NCBI RefSeq assembly: GCF_018283455.1
Contig: NZ_JAAMTH010000001.1
Coordinates: 1,159,501-1,223,500, forward strand
Direction: 5' to 3'
Origin: Planococcus sp. MSAK28401
GTDB lineage: Bacteria; Bacillota; Bacilli; Bacillales_A; Planococcaceae
DNA: 64,000 bases
The notes beneath the pieces were generated by a model. That model was not told the DNA's origin. It did no database searches and saw only the letters and a program-made list of their open reading frames with translations. The position numbers were made by a program, and so were the translations under genes. This document shows, one piece after another, positions 48,484 to 58,073 of this stretch. Every line of letters starts with the position of its first letter. Positions within the stretch are counted from its first letter, which is position 1.

Positions 48484-48762
48484 GAACCCCTTACTGCTCC
48501 TGCAGCGCTTCGCACTGCATCGCAAAGAATTCGCCTCGTTCACGTCGGCTAATTCTTGCCTGCGGGAAAGCGAGACAGATAAGACCCTGGACTGAGCAAA
48601 GCGAGGGAAGCGGCTCAGCGCTCGCCCGCGGCAAATGTATAGGCGAAGTAAAGCTAAGCCTATACATTTGCGATGCTCGAGCTTCGCGAGAGTAGAGCAA
48701 GCTTTTGTTGCAGCTATTTTGCGGAGTGAAGTTTAAATGCAATCTTACTTTCCGCTCTACTA
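48484..48762 (+). repeat. Palindromic intergenic element, copy 2
   Basis: Chain of hairpins after AACCCCTTACTGCTC: TGCAG/CTGCA (48501-48519), AAGAATT/AATTCTT (48525-48557), GCGGG..GCGAG/CTCGCCCGC (48562-48629) with CTGAGC/GCTCAG inside, a perfect 14-bp stem GCAAATGTATAGGC (48631-48644) with its complement at 48658-48671, CTCG/CGAG (48676-48690), and GCGGA/TCCGC near 48721-48754. Junctions match the copy at 57733. Open frames here on the minus strand have no family likeness. Confidence 0.65.
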
Positions 48763-48855
48763 GATAAAGCAAATGCTCCTCACCAACAGATTCAAAAAAG
48801 AATGAACAGAAAAAGATGAAATGGTCTAAACTATTTGTATTTTTTAGGGGCTCTA

Positions 48856-48884
48856 TTGCTTGAGGTTTCAATTTTTGGTAAACT
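48856..48884 (+). promoter_or_regulatory. Promoter of secG
   Basis: -35 TTGCTT (48856-48861), 17-bp spacer, -10 TAAACT (48879-48884) with TG one base upstream. Confidence 0.6.
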
Positions 48885-48923
48885 AGAGTTTGTTGTGAAG
48901 GTTCTTTTCAGGAGGTGGTATTT

Positions 48924-49151
48924 ATGCATACATTGTTAATGACATTACTTCTTATCGTCTCGATCGCTTTGATTGTTGTCGTTCTATTGCAATCAGGGAA
49001 AAGTGCAGGTCTTTCAGGAGCCATCTCCGGTGGAGCAGAGCAACTTTTCGGCAAGCAAAAAGCCCGTGGGTTGGATCTTGTCCTACACCGGGTGACGATC
49101 GTCCTTGCTGCCTTATTCTTTATTCTGGCTATCGCCGTAACGAAAGTATAA
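48924..49151 (+). CDS. secG: Preprotein translocase subunit SecG
   Basis: A 75-residue membrane protein of the SecYEG channel. Two helices (about 3-23 and 53-73) flank the conserved loop [32 protein letters not shown] 48924 follows AGGAGG at eight bases; a GTG at 48915 overlaps that Shine-Dalgarno. The order secG-est-rnr-smpB-ssrA is as in B. subtilis. Confidence 0.95.
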   Translation: MHTLLMTLLLIVSIALIVVVLLQSGKSAGLSGAISGGAEQLFGKQKARGLDLVLHRVTIVLAALFFILAIAVTKV

Positions 49152-49163
49152 TGTAGAGCACAT

Positions 49164-49196
49164 CGCCTGACCATTTAGTGGTTGGGCGTTTTCTTT
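49164..49196 (+). terminator. Terminator after secG
   Basis: CGCCTGACCA pairs with TGGTTGGGCG using two G-U pairs, loop TTTAG, followed by TTTTCTTTT. Confidence 0.7.
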
Positions 49197-49256
49197 TAGG
49201 GGAAATTGGGCACAGGCCTATATAATAGTAAGTAAATTTAGTTGGAGGGAAAGTTT

Positions 49257-50003
49257 ATGCGCATTTCACAACCAAAACCATTCTTCTTTGAGCAAGGGCC
49301 GCGTGCGGTTCTGTTATTGCACGGCTTTACCGGCAATTCCGCAGACGTCCGGATGCTCGGGCGATTCTTGGAAACGAAAGGCTATACAAGCATCGCGCCG
49401 CATTACGCAGGGCACGGTGTGGCACCGGAGAAGCTAGTGGAGACAGGCCCTGTGGATTGGTGGAAAGACGTCGAACAAGCGTATCAAACACTGATTGACA
49501 AGGGATACCAGGAGATTGCGGTGGCTGGTTTATCGCTCGGCGGCGTATTCAGTTTAAAACTGGGGTATACAAAGCCTATAAAGGGCATTGTGACCATGTG
49601 CGCGCCGATGCACATGAAATCTACCGACTTGATGTACCAGGGCGTTTTGGAGTATGCCCGTGAATACAAGAAATATGAAGGAAAAGATGATAAGCTTATC
49701 GAAGAAGAGATGAAGAAGTTCGAGGAAAAGCCGATGGAAACACTCGCTGAACTGCGTGAGTTGATCGGTGAAGTACGGAATAACGTCGATCATGTCTATG
49801 CACCGCTTTTCGTCGTCCAAGGCTCATTGGACAAAGTCATCAATACAGAGTCTGCGAACATCATCCATGACGAAGCGGAGTCGACTGACAAGCGCATCAA
49901 ATGGTACGAGAAATCGGGCCATGTCATTACGCTGGATCAGGAGAAAAAGCAATTGCATGAAGATATATACGAGTTTCTCGAATCGCTCGATTGGAGCGTG
50001 TGA
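49257..50003 (+). CDS. Carboxylesterase (Est/YvaK family)
   Basis: A 248-residue alpha/beta-hydrolase, the same length as B. subtilis YvaK and Geobacillus Est30. Oxyanion motif LLHGFTGN; nucleophile Ser in AGLSLGG near residue 93; Asp in [10 protein letters not shown]; His in KSGHVITLD. It hydrolyses short to medium acyl esters. ATG 49257 follows GGAGGG; an in-frame TTG at 49242 overlaps that site. Followed 26 bases later by rnr. Confidence 0.92.
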   Translation: MRISQPKPFFFEQGPRAVLLLHGFTGNSADVRMLGRFLETKGYTSIAPHYAGHGVAPEKLVETGPVDWWKDVEQAYQTLIDKGYQEIAVAGLSLGGVFSLKLGYTKPIKGIVTMCAPMHMKSTDLMYQGVLEYAREYKKYEGKDDKLIEEEMKKFEEKPMETLAELRELIGEVRNNVDHVYAPLFVVQGSLDKVINTESANIIHDEAESTDKRIKWYEKSGHVITLDQEKKQLHEDIYEFLESLDWSV

Positions 50004-50029
50004 GACGGTCTCAAAAGGAGGAGTTAGGA

Positions 50030-52348
50030 TTGGACAAGAATGAACAGTCATTGGATCAGCGTTTATTGGCCTTTATGCGCGAAGAAGCATACAAGCCATT
50101 AACGGTGACAGAAATTGAAGAACAGTTCGGCTTTGAAGACGCCGACGAATTTAGGGAATTGGTGAAGACACTCGTCAAGCTCGAAGAAAAAGGCGAATTG
50201 GTGCGTTCACGTTCAAATCGCTACGGTGTGCCGGACCGCATGAACTTGATGCGCGGCAAATTCATCGGACACGCCAAAGGCTTCGGCTTTTTTGCGCCTG
50301 AAGAAGCTGGACTCGACGATGTTTTTATCCCGCCGAATGAAGTGAACGGAGCGGTAAACGGCGACACAGTCATGATCCGTGTTTCTGAAGGGTCATCTGG
50401 AGACCGCCGCGAAGGATCCGTCATCCGCATCTTGGAACGCGGCACAACGAAAGTCGTCGGCACGTTCCAGGCGAACAAAGGCTTCGGCTTTGTCGTCACA
50501 GATGACAAGAAAATGAATATGGATATCTTTATTGCTAAAGACGATACACTCGGTGCCGTCGACGGCCATAAAGTCGTCGTCGAAATTACCGGTTGGCCGG
50601 AAGGGCGTTTGTCCGCAACGGGCATGGTTACACAAGTGCTCGGGCACAAAAACGACCCTGGCGTCGATATTTTGTCGATCATCCATAAATACGGAATCGA
50701 AGTGGAATTCCCGCAAGATGTGCTGGACCAGGCAAATGCTGTACCGGACCAAATCGATCCTGAAGACCTGAATGACCGCCGTGATTTGCGCGATGAGCAG
50801 ATTGTGACGATTGACGGGGCGGATGCGAAAGATTTGGATGATGCTATTCAAGTCAAGAAGTTTGATGATGGCACATACAAACTCGGCGTCCATATTGCAG
50901 ACGTCAGCCATTACGTGACGGAAGGTTCTGCCATAGACCGGGAAGCTTATGACCGCGCGACCAGCATTTACTTGACGGACCGCGTCATTCCGATGATTCC
51001 GCACCGCTTGTCGAACGGCATCTGCTCGCTCAACCCGCAAGTCGACCGTCTGACCTTGTCTTGTGAAATGATTTTCAACGACAAAGGGGAAGTGTTGTCC
51101 CACGATATTTTCCAGAGCGTCATCAACACATCGGCACGCATGACCTATACCGATGTCTATGAAATTCTTGAAAAAGACAATCAGGAATTGAAAGAACAAT
51201 ATGCTGAACTGGTTCCGATGTTCGAATTGATGAAAGAACTTTCAGCTGTCTTGCATCAGCGCCGCATGACCCGCGGAGCGATCGATTTTGACTTTAAAGA
51301 GTCCAAAGTAATTGTGGACGATGAAGGTTACCCGATTGATATTGTTGTTCGTGAGCGCACAGTTGCTGAGCGTTTGATCGAAGAATTCATGCTCGCAGCG
51401 AACGAAACTGTCGCGGAACATTTCCATCGCATGGATGTGCCGTCGCTATACCGCATTCACGAAGAGCCGAAAACGGAAAAATTGCAGCGCTTTTTCGAAT
51501 TCATTACGAATTTCGGTATTACTGTGAAAGGCTCAGGGGATGAAGTTTCTCCGAAGGCGTTGCAGGAAATCATCGAATCTATCGCAGGCAAACCTGAAGA
51601 GCCAGTCGTGTCGACGATGATGCTGCGCTCGATGCAACAGGCGAAATATTCTTCAAACAGCCTTGGCCATTTCGGATTGTCGACGGAATTCTATACGCAT
51701 TTTACGTCGCCGATCCGCCGCTATCCGGATTTGATCATCCATCGTTTGATCCGCACGTATTTGATTGAAAAAGACTTGTCGAAAAAGACAATTCGCCATT
51801 GGGAAGCGGAAATGGATGATATCGCAACTCACACATCTGACCGTGAACGCCGTGCAGTAGAAGCCGAGCGCGATACGGATGCACTGAAGAAAACACAGTA
51901 CATGGCAGATAAAGTCGGAGAAGAATTCGACGGCATTGTCTCATCTGTGACGAACTTCGGCATGTTTGTCGAGCTGCCAAATACCATTGAAGGTTTGGTC
52001 CACGTATCCAACTTGACGGATGATTATTATCAATTTGATGACCGTCAGATGATGATGATTGGCGAACGGACAAAGCGCCAGTTCCGCATCGGTGATGAAG
52101 TCAAAGTACGGGTGATCGGTGTCAAACCGGAAGAGTCATCCATCGACTTTGAAATCGTCGGCATGACACAAAATACGCGCCGTAGTTCGCGCAAAGAAAC
52201 CCCGAAAGTGATTCGCAGCGGCCGTAATGGCGATAAGCCAAGAGACGGCAAGAAGCGCGGCGAAGGCGGGGCAGACCGCAAGCCGAAAAATAAGAAAAAG
52301 TTTTATGAAAAGCCTGCCAAACAGCAAGGGCGTAACAAGAAGAAATAA
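50030..52348 (+). CDS. rnr: Ribonuclease R
   Basis: A 772-residue 3'-5' exoribonuclease of the RNB family. Order: N-terminal winged helix ([16 protein letters not shown]), two cold-shock domains ([24 protein letters not shown]), RNB catalytic centre with [13 protein letters not shown] acidic residues, and an S1 domain ([34 protein letters not shown]), then a Lys/Arg-rich tail. It degrades structured RNA and acts with SmpB-tmRNA, encoded next. The start is TTG 50030 after AGGAGGAG; no in-frame ATG is near. Confidence 0.95.
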   Translation: MDKNEQSLDQRLLAFMREEAYKPLTVTEIEEQFGFEDADEFRELVKTLVKLEEKGELVRSRSNRYGVPDRMNLMRGKFIGHAKGFGFFAPEEAGLDDVFIPPNEVNGAVNGDTVMIRVSEGSSGDRREGSVIRILERGTTKVVGTFQANKGFGFVVTDDKKMNMDIFIAKDDTLGAVDGHKVVVEITGWPEGRLSATGMVTQVLGHKNDPGVDILSIIHKYGIEVEFPQDVLDQANAVPDQIDPEDLNDRRDLRDEQIVTIDGADAKDLDDAIQVKKFDDGTYKLGVHIADVSHYVTEGSAIDREAYDRATSIYLTDRVIPMIPHRLSNGICSLNPQVDRLTLSCEMIFNDKGEVLSHDIFQSVINTSARMTYTDVYEILEKDNQELKEQYAELVPMFELMKELSAVLHQRRMTRGAIDFDFKESKVIVDDEGYPIDIVVRERTVAERLIEEFMLAANETVAEHFHRMDVPSLYRIHEEPKTEKLQRFFEFITNFGITVKGSGDEVSPKALQEIIESIAGKPEEPVVSTMMLRSMQQAKYSSNSLGHFGLSTEFYTHFTSPIRRYPDLIIHRLIRTYLIEKDLSKKTIRHWEAEMDDIATHTSDRERRAVEAERDTDALKKTQYMADKVGEEFDGIVSSVTNFGMFVELPNTIEGLVHVSNLTDDYYQFDDRQMMMIGERTKRQFRIGDEVKVRVIGVKPEESSIDFEIVGMTQNTRRSSRKETPKVIRSGRNGDKPRDGKKRGEGGADRKPKNKKKFYEKPAKQQGRNKKK

Positions 52349-52373
52349 AAAAAGCGGCCGCGTGCCGCTTTTT
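52349..52373 (+). terminator. Terminator between rnr and smpB
   Basis: AAAAAGCGGC-CGCGT-GCCGCTTTTT, starting right after the rnr stop. Confidence 0.8.
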
Positions 52374-52396
52374 CCAACAGTTTGAGGTGAACAGAA

Positions 52397-52861
52397 ATGG
52401 CCAAAGGAGAAGGCAAAGTAATTGCCCAGAATAAAAAAGCGGGATTCGATTTCGCGATTGAAGAAACGATCGAAGCAGGAATTGTCCTGCTCGGTACGGA
52501 GATTAAATCCGCCAGAAGCGGCAAAGTGCAGATTAAAGATGCATTCGTCCGCATCCGGAACGGGGAAGCCTGGATTTCCAATATGCACATCTCGCCGTAT
52601 GAACAGGGCAACCAGTTTAACCACGACCCGCTGCGCTCGCGCAAGCTTTTGCTTCACAAAAAGCAGATTAACGAACTTGTCGGCAAATCGAAAGTCGAAG
52701 GGGCGGCAATCGTCCCGCTCAAGATGTACTTGAAAGACGGATATGCCAAAGTGCTGCTCGGCGTCGGTAAAGGGAAGAAAAAATACGACAAGCGCGAAGA
52801 CTTGAAGAAGAAAGACGCGAAGCGGGCAATCGACCGCGCGCTCAAAGAGAGAAGCCGTTAA
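52397..52861 (+). CDS. smpB: SsrA-binding protein SmpB
   Basis: A 154-residue partner of tmRNA in rescue of stalled ribosomes. Typical motifs: [81 protein letters not shown] and a basic tail [18 protein letters not shown] follows TGAGGTGA. ssrA follows, matching the functional pair. Confidence 0.97.
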   Translation: MAKGEGKVIAQNKKAGFDFAIEETIEAGIVLLGTEIKSARSGKVQIKDAFVRIRNGEAWISNMHISPYEQGNQFNHDPLRSRKLLLHKKQINELVGKSKVEGAAIVPLKMYLKDGYAKVLLGVGKGKKKYDKREDLKKKDAKRAIDRALKERSR

Positions 52862-52863
52862 AC

Positions 52864-52892
52864 TTGAACTCTGACCTGTTTTGTCCTATACT
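52864..52892 (+). promoter_or_regulatory. Promoter of ssrA
   Basis: -35 TTGAAC (52864-52869), 17-bp spacer, -10 TATACT (52887-52892). It leaves a 5' precursor of about 40 nt before the mature tmRNA. Confidence 0.7.
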
Positions 52893-52940
52893 GGTAACAG
52901 TACACCGAAGCTAAACCACTTCCGTGTTCTCTTTTAATGA

Positions 52941-53292
52941 GGGGACGTTACGGATTCGACAGGGATGGTTCGAGCTTGGGTTGCGCGTCGGAGGATCGGC
53001 TCCGTCATCAACGTAACTTATAACAACTGGCAAAACTAACAACAACCTAGCATTCGCAGCGTAAGCTCGGATCTGCTTTATGTAACCATCGCCCATGTGG
53101 CTGCATAGAGCTCACTTTTAGTGGGATACGGCAGTCAGTGCCGTTTGAGCTGACTGCAAGAGATTCTCGAACTAGCCCTCATGACGCCTGCTTGTCGGCA
53201 GATTGAGCGGCGAAACTCCAATAGATAAGCTACACGCGTAGATGCTCAAGTAACGGAGTCTCTGGACGCGGGTTCGACTCCCGCCGTCTCCA
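52941..53292 (+). ncRNA. ssrA: Transfer-messenger RNA
   Basis: The 5' end GGGGACGTTACGGATTCGAC and 3' end GGGTTCGACTCCCGCCGTCTCCA form the tRNA-like domain: GGGGACG pairs with CGTCTCC with one G-U, discriminator A, CCA not encoded. The tag reading frame runs 53029-53064, GGC AAA ACT AAC ... GCG TAA, giving (A)GKTNNNLAFAA. Pseudoknot-rich sequence follows up to the T arm. A terminator follows at 53317. Confidence 0.95.
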
Positions 53293-53316
53293 TAGAATTT
53301 TATGGAGTATACGAAA

Positions 53317-53351
53317 CGCCAACATCCTCTTGAAGGATGTTGGCGTTTTTG
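53317..53351 (+). terminator. Terminator of ssrA
   Basis: CGCCAACATCCT-CTTGA-AGGATGTTGGCG then TTTTT. Confidence 0.9.
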
Positions 53352-53445
53352 TTTTGTGAAAAGTAGATATGTGAACTATTACTCATGCTAAATAGAAGGG
53401 ATGTATTCATCTTAACTTTATCTTAATATAATTATTATCAAATTT

Positions 53446-53482
53446 AAAAAACCGGCAGCCCCATTTAAGAGCTACCGGTTTC
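53446..53482 (-). terminator. Terminator of the aldehyde dehydrogenase operon
   Basis: On minus, AAACCGGTAGC pairs with GCTGCCGGTTT (one G-U), followed by a T-run. The stretch 53352-53445 holds nothing recognisable. Confidence 0.75.
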
Positions 53483-53487
53483 AAATT

Positions 53488-54960
53488 TTATTTCTTCGTA
53501 TTATCCACAAATGCCCCGTACTGTCTGCGCTGATGTTGCACGGACAGCCATTTCAAGGTAGTGAATTCCTCTAGCACCCATTCGCCGTTAAAGCGGCCGA
53601 GGCCGGAGTCTTTTTCGCCGCCGAATGGCATATGCGCTTCGTCGTTGACCGATTGGTCGTTGACGTGAATCATGCCTGTCTCGATTTGGTGGGCGATGTT
53701 CGTGCCGTGTTCGATATTCACTGAATGCACAGCACCACTCAAACCAAACGGGTATTTATTGGCTTGTTCGACCACTTCTTCGTCGCTGTCGAACGGAATG
53801 AGAATCGCGACAGGGCCGAAGATTTCGTTCTCTGCAAGCGGCATGTCGTTCGTGACGCCGGTTAAGACTGTCGGCTGGAGGACATTGCCGTCCGCTTTGC
53901 CGCCAAGGCGGATCTTCGCGCCTTGTTCGACAGTGGCGTCAATGTCTTTTAGGATACGGTCGACTTGGTCGCGGTTGATAAGCGGCCCGACTTGCGTATC
54001 TGCTTCTGCAGGGTTGCCGTATTTCAAGTTGCCGGCGCGTTCAATGAACTGCTCGGCAAATTTGTCGTAAATGTCCTTGTGGACGAAAATACGGTTAATC
54101 GACATGCAAATCTGTCCTTGGTGATAGAACTTGCCGAATAGGGCAGACTCGACTGCCTGGTCGACATCAGCGTCTTCAAGGACGATGAAATTATTATTGC
54201 CCCCAAGTTCCAAAGCGGTTTTCTTCAATGCGCCACCAGCAAGTTCGCCGATGTGTTTGCCGACAGGCGTCGAGCCTGTGAACGAAATCAAACGCGGCGT
54301 TGGATGAGTGACGATGTCATCACCAATTTCAGAACCGCGGCCGACGACAACATTGAGCAATCCTTTAGGCAACCCAGCTGCTTCGAATAGGCTCGCGAAC
54401 AATAGCCCGCCAGTGACAGGCGTATCGGTCGCCGGTTTGATGACGACGGCATTGCCAGTGGCAAGTGCCGGCGCGATAGAGCGAATCGCCAAGTGGAACG
54501 GGAAGTTCCATGGGCTGATGATGCCGATAACGCCAAGCGGGTTGCGGTAGACGCGGTTTTCTTTGCCCGGCTGTTGGGAAGGCATGATTTTTCCTTCCAT
54601 GCGGAACGGGAACGTCGCCGCTTCTTTCAAGATGTTCATCGATGCGCCGAATTCGACGGTCGCTTTGATTTTCGTACTGCCGGCTTCTTTGATGAGCCAT
54701 TCGATAATCAATTCTTTGTTTTCTTTCATGACTTCAATGGCTTTTTCCATGACCGCTTGTTTTGCTTGCGGCAATTCCTTCGCCCACTCAAGTTGGGCGG
54801 TTTCTGCTGCTTTATAAGCGGCGTCCAAATCGTTCTTGTCGGCTGCTTGTGTCGTGACCAATTCTTCGCCGGTGAACGGATTGGTGTTTTTCATTTGGCT
54901 ATCGCTGGACCCGGAAGTCCATTCTCCGTTTATAAAAATCTTGGAAAAATCGGTTTTCAT
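53488..54960 (-). CDS. NAD(P)-dependent aldehyde dehydrogenase
   Basis: A 490-residue class 3-like ALDH, nearest in look to benzaldehyde/vanillin dehydrogenases such as YfmT. Motifs: GIISPWNFPFHLAIRSIAPAL, NAVVIKPATDTP, SFTGSTPVGKHIG, catalytic Glu in LELGGNN, nucleophile Cys in HQGQICMSINR, and EIFGPVAILIPF. It oxidises an aldehyde to the acid in the cytoplasm; substrate unknown, aromatic aldehyde suspected. It is 22 bases downstream of an SDR gene on minus, likely one operon with a SigB-like promoter. Confidence 0.9.
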   Translation of the reverse strand: MKTDFSKIFINGEWTSGSSDSQMKNTNPFTGEELVTTQAADKNDLDAAYKAAETAQLEWAKELPQAKQAVMEKAIEVMKENKELIIEWLIKEAGSTKIKATVEFGASMNILKEAATFPFRMEGKIMPSQQPGKENRVYRNPLGVIGIISPWNFPFHLAIRSIAPALATGNAVVIKPATDTPVTGGLLFASLFEAAGLPKGLLNVVVGRGSEIGDDIVTHPTPRLISFTGSTPVGKHIGELAGGALKKTALELGGNNNFIVLEDADVDQAVESALFGKFYHQGQICMSINRIFVHKDIYDKFAEQFIERAGNLKYGNPAEADTQVGPLINRDQVDRILKDIDATVEQGAKIRLGGKADGNVLQPTVLTGVTNDMPLAENEIFGPVAILIPFDSDEEVVEQANKYPFGLSGAVHSVNIEHGTNIAHQIETGMIHVNDQSVNDEAHMPFGGEKDSGLGRFNGEWVLEEFTTLKWLSVQHQRRQYGAFVDNTKK

Positions 54961-54982
54961 TTAAATCGTCTCCTTCTTTTTC

Positions 54983-55723
54983 TTAAGGCTGTTGTCTCGG
55001 ACGGATCAAGATTTCGTTAACGTCGACGTGTGATGGCTGTTCCACCGCATAGCCGATAGCATTCGCGATATCTTCTGCCTGCAGCGGTTCCATGGATTCG
55101 GACATGCTCTTGAAGCTGTCGAGTACATCATCATCCGTGATGGTATCTGTCAATTCGGTTGCGACTGCACCCGGCGATACGATGGTCACGCGGATTTCAT
55201 GCGATGGGTCGATCTCTTGGCGCAGACCGTCTGAAATGGCGCGCACGGCGTATTTCGTGCCGCTGTATACGGCGCTGCCTTTCATAACTTGATGGCCTGC
55301 CACAGAGGAAACGTTCAAGATGTGGCCGGATTTCTGCTCTTCCATGATCGGAAGAACAGCCGCGATGCCGTAAAGGACACCTTTAATGTTAACGTCGACC
55401 ATCTGGTCCCATTCATCGAGTTTCAACTTATTCATATAGGACAATGGCATAAGTCCGGCGTTATTGACGAGAATGTCAATTTTTCCGGTTTTCTCTAGTG
55501 CTGCTTGCGCCAGTGATTTCATCTCGTCGGCTGAGGTGACGTCGGTTACTTTATAATCCGCGCTTCCACCTTCAGCTTCGATTTCTTTTTTCAGGTCCAC
55601 TAAGCGCTCTTCGCGCCGTGCAGCGAGCATGACGTGGTAGCCTCTTGCTGCCAGTTCCTTTGCAGTAGCTTGACCGATACCACTGCTTGCCCCTGTAATG
55701 ATTGCGGTATTTTTCTGTGTCAT
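54983..55723 (-). CDS. Short-chain dehydrogenase/reductase
   Basis: A 246-residue classical SDR. NAD(P) site [12 protein letters not shown] at about 11-22, NNAG motif, catalytic Ser in NVSSVAG, and YSGTKYAV with Tyr and Lys. Substrate unknown; family members of this type in Bacillus include general-stress oxidoreductases. The ATG follows GGAG at ten bases. A SigB-like promoter is seen 70 bases upstream. Confidence 0.9.
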   Translation of the reverse strand: MTQKNTAIITGASSGIGQATAKELAARGYHVMLAARREERLVDLKKEIEAEGGSADYKVTDVTSADEMKSLAQAALEKTGKIDILVNNAGLMPLSYMNKLKLDEWDQMVDVNIKGVLYGIAAVLPIMEEQKSGHILNVSSVAGHQVMKGSAVYSGTKYAVRAISDGLRQEIDPSHEIRVTIVSPGAVATELTDTITDDDVLDSFKSMSESMEPLQAEDIANAIGYAVEQPSHVDVNEILIRPRQQP

Positions 55724-55792
55724 ATCTATTCAGCTCCAGTTCTGTTTTAAGTGATGGCGAAAATGTCCTGAAATAAAGACATCTTACTTTCC

Positions 55793-55819
55793 TTACCCGC
55801 ATGAACGGCTTTTCTAAAC
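55793..55819 (-). promoter_or_regulatory. SigB-like promoter of the SDR-ALDH genes
   Basis: On minus, GTTTAG (55814-55819), 15-bp spacer, GGGTAA (55793-55798). This fits the general stress sigma factor consensus GTTTAA-N12-15-GGGTAT with one change in each box. Confidence 0.5.
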
Positions 55820-55881
55820 AAAAGATGCTTGGGCACAATTAAATCCCTTGCTGCCAAAGCGCAGGAGTAGATTGAATGAGC

Positions 55882-55923
55882 TCTAATTCTTTATAATGAA
55901 AAGAATAGAGTAAAAGAATTAGA
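55882..55923. repeat. Perfect 11-bp inverted repeat in a 396-bp intergenic region
   Basis: TCTAATTCTTT (55882-55892) and AAAGAATTAGA (55913-55923) flank 20 bases that include TATAAT (55892-55897). The region between 55724 and 56119 has no gene; besides this repeat it holds the SigB-like site and the candidate transporter promoter. Confidence 0.5.
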
Positions 55924-56016
55924 ACCCAAAGCCGTCTAAGTTGATTCAGTCCATTCTCGTAGGCAATTGGGCTTAATTTCCATTGTTTCGTTCCACAGGG
56001 TGATGGGTATTTGATA

Positions 56017-56045
56017 TTGAACCTAAGCGCTTTAGTTGATATACA
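56017..56045 (+). promoter_or_regulatory. Candidate promoter of the BCCT transporter gene
   Basis: -35 TTGAAC (56017-56022), 17-bp spacer, -10 TATACA (56040-56045). The spacer contains TAAGCGCTTTA, similar to the core of a CcpA cre site. Confidence 0.4.
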
Positions 56046-56119
56046 ATTCAGACAGTTGACAAGCGCGCCAATGTTCCGTAGCGTTATATCTTGTGAAGAA
56101 ATTCAAAGGAGGAGACTAT

Positions 56120-57616
56120 ATGAAGAAAGTAACAAATGTGTTTTGGATTGCGATCGTCCTAATTGCTTTGGCAGTTGGTTACGGTGCGCTTGCTCCAGAA
56201 CATTTTGCGGAAGTTACCGGCAATATGGAATCATTCCTGACTACTTCGTTCGGTTGGTATTATTTATTGATCGTTTCAGTAATGGTTATCTTTTGCTTGT
56301 ACTTCCTTGTTAGTCCAATGGGACAAATTCGATTAGGGAAAGACACAGACAAGCCGGAATACTCATTTGCAACATGGATTGCGATGCTGTTTTCAGCGGG
56401 CATGGGTATCGGGCTCGTATTCTGGGGTGCGGCAGAGCCGCTATCGCATTTCGCGATCGACCCGGCGACAGCTGAGCCGGGATCTCAGGAAGCGTTCCGG
56501 GAATCCATGCGTTTTACATTTTTCCACTGGGGCATCCATGCCTGGTCGATTTACGCAGTAGTTGCGTTATCGCTGGCATACTTCCAATTCCGTAAAGGTG
56601 AGCCGGGACTCATTTCCTCGACGCTTCGCCCATTGTTCGGCGACCGCATGAAAGGCCCTTGGGGTGTTCTTGTCGACGTTATCGCCGTATTCGCAACAGC
56701 GGTCGGTGTCGCAACAACGCTCGGCTTTGGCGCTATCCAAATCAATGGAGGGCTCGCTTATTTGTTTGACGGCATCCCAGGAGATAGCCTGATTACACAA
56801 ATCATCATCATCGCAGTCGTTACTGTGTTGTTCATGATTTCATCCTGGTCAGGCATCAGCAAAGGGATCAAGTATTTGTCGAACACCAATATGGTGCTCG
56901 CCATTGCATTGCTGGTTTTGGTCATCGTTCTTGGCCCGACCTTGTTGATTTTCAATATGTTCACCGATTCACTCGGAAGCTATTTCCAGAACTTGATCAA
57001 TATGAGTTTCCGTGCAGCGCCAATCGATGGAGAAAACCGGTCATGGATTGACGGCTGGACCATCTTCTATTGGGCTTGGTGGATTTCTTGGTCACCATTT
57101 GTCGGGATTTTCATCGCCCGCGTTTCCAAAGGCCGGACCATTCGTGAATTCCTGTTTGGCGTCTTGCTCATTCCGACGTTTATCAGCTTCATCTGGTTCG
57201 CTGCATTTGGTACAACGGCAATCGATGTGCAAAGCAGCGGCGTCGATTTGACTGGATTGTTGACAGAAGAAACTTTGTTCGCAGTGTTCAATGAATTGCC
57301 TCTTGGCATGTTGTTGTCAATTGTAGCAGTATTGCTCATTTCGACTTTCTTCATCACATCTGCCGACTCGGCGACATTCGTTCTCGGCATGCAAACTTCC
57401 AACGGCTCGCTAGACCCAGCGAACGCTGTGAAGCTGACATGGGGGATTGCGCAATCGACCATCGCGGTCATCCTGCTCTTTGCAGGCGGACTCGGGTCCT
57501 TGCAGACGGCATTGATCATCGCCGCCTTCCCATTCTCGTTTATCATGCTATTGATGATGGCGTCGTTCTATAAAGCCTTGACCCTTGAATACAAAGCAAT
57601 CAAGCGCAAACGATAA
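56120..57616 (+). CDS. BCCT family transporter (glycine betaine/choline type)
   Basis: A 498-residue secondary transporter with about 12 membrane helices, close to OpuD length. The Trp-rich BCCT signature [25 protein letters not shown] lies at about 311-335, with aromatic residues that bind trimethylammonium. [18 protein letters not shown] is the first conserved helix. It imports betaine-type osmolytes with Na+; exact substrate unproven. ATG 56120 follows AAAGGAGGAG; an upstream in-frame ATG overlaps that site. It lies next to stress-type genes, in keeping with osmoprotection. No terminator follows until 57990. Confidence 0.9.
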   Translation: MKKVTNVFWIAIVLIALAVGYGALAPEHFAEVTGNMESFLTTSFGWYYLLIVSVMVIFCLYFLVSPMGQIRLGKDTDKPEYSFATWIAMLFSAGMGIGLVFWGAAEPLSHFAIDPATAEPGSQEAFRESMRFTFFHWGIHAWSIYAVVALSLAYFQFRKGEPGLISSTLRPLFGDRMKGPWGVLVDVIAVFATAVGVATTLGFGAIQINGGLAYLFDGIPGDSLITQIIIIAVVTVLFMISSWSGISKGIKYLSNTNMVLAIALLVLVIVLGPTLLIFNMFTDSLGSYFQNLINMSFRAAPIDGENRSWIDGWTIFYWAWWISWSPFVGIFIARVSKGRTIREFLFGVLLIPTFISFIWFAAFGTTAIDVQSSGVDLTGLLTEETLFAVFNELPLGMLLSIVAVLLISTFFITSADSATFVLGMQTSNGSLDPANAVKLTWGIAQSTIAVILLFAGGLGSLQTALIIAAFPFSFIMLLMMASFYKALTLEYKAIKRKR

Positions 57617-57732
57617 GCTATTAAAAGATGCTGAACTAGAGGATAGCTTTCTATTTGTAAAAGTGAGCAAAAGCTTATCCTGTATAAAAAATTCAGTGAA
57701 CTGTCTAAGTGTTTGGAGAAGCGTTTGCTCGT

Positions 57733-57963
57733 AACCCCTTCTGCTCAATAATGCTACGCATTACTTCGCAAAGATAAGTTCTCACATAGTTCGATCTTAT
57801 CTTTCCTGTGGGATCAGCGGGTTTGAGAGACCCCGCAGGCAATGATTAAGCGAAGCATTGCTGAGTCTAATCATTTGCGACGCATCTGCTATGCAGATGT
57901 GAGAGCACAAAGGTTTCGAAGCGGTTGAGGAGGCTCGATTCCCGCCCCACGGAAAGCAAGCAA
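57733..57963 (+). repeat. Palindromic intergenic element, copy 3
   Basis: After AACCCCTTCTGCTC: TAATGC-TAC-GCATTA (57749-57763), AAGATAAG/CTTATCTT (57771-57803), GCGGG/CCCGC with CCTG/CAGG (57805-57839), GCAATGATTA/TAATCATTTGC (57839-57878) and CATCTGC-TAT-GCAGATG (57883-57899), then GAGGAGGCTCGATT and CCCGCCCCACGGAAAGC. The order of hairpins and the joints match copy 2 but stem sequences differ. The 57617-57732 part holds no recognisable gene. Confidence 0.65.
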
Positions 57964-57989
57964 GTAGCTTCGGAAAACACAGAACGAAA

Positions 57990-58017
57990 AGGGTGCCGGA
58001 AGTCCGGCACCCTTTTT
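57990..58017 (+). terminator. Terminator after repeat copy 3
   Basis: AGGGTGCCGGA-AG-TCCGGCACCCT then TTTTTC. It is the first terminator after the BCCT gene. Confidence 0.9.
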
Positions 58018-58073
58018 CTATGGAAAGTCGCGTATAATGAATAAAGGAAATCGTGTTGAATGGGGGAATTTTT

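Noticed and set aside
48491..48871. A 126-codon open frame on minus in the block after eno
   Set aside because: It lies across the hairpin elements, has no RBS or family likeness, and its codons follow the palindromes.
48142..48923. Insertion sequence or transposon remnant
   Set aside because: No transposase fragment and no clear target duplication; the structure is better described as palindromic repeats.
50393..51199. 268-codon open frame antisense to rnr
   Set aside because: Opposes conserved RNB catalytic sequence and shows no protein family features.
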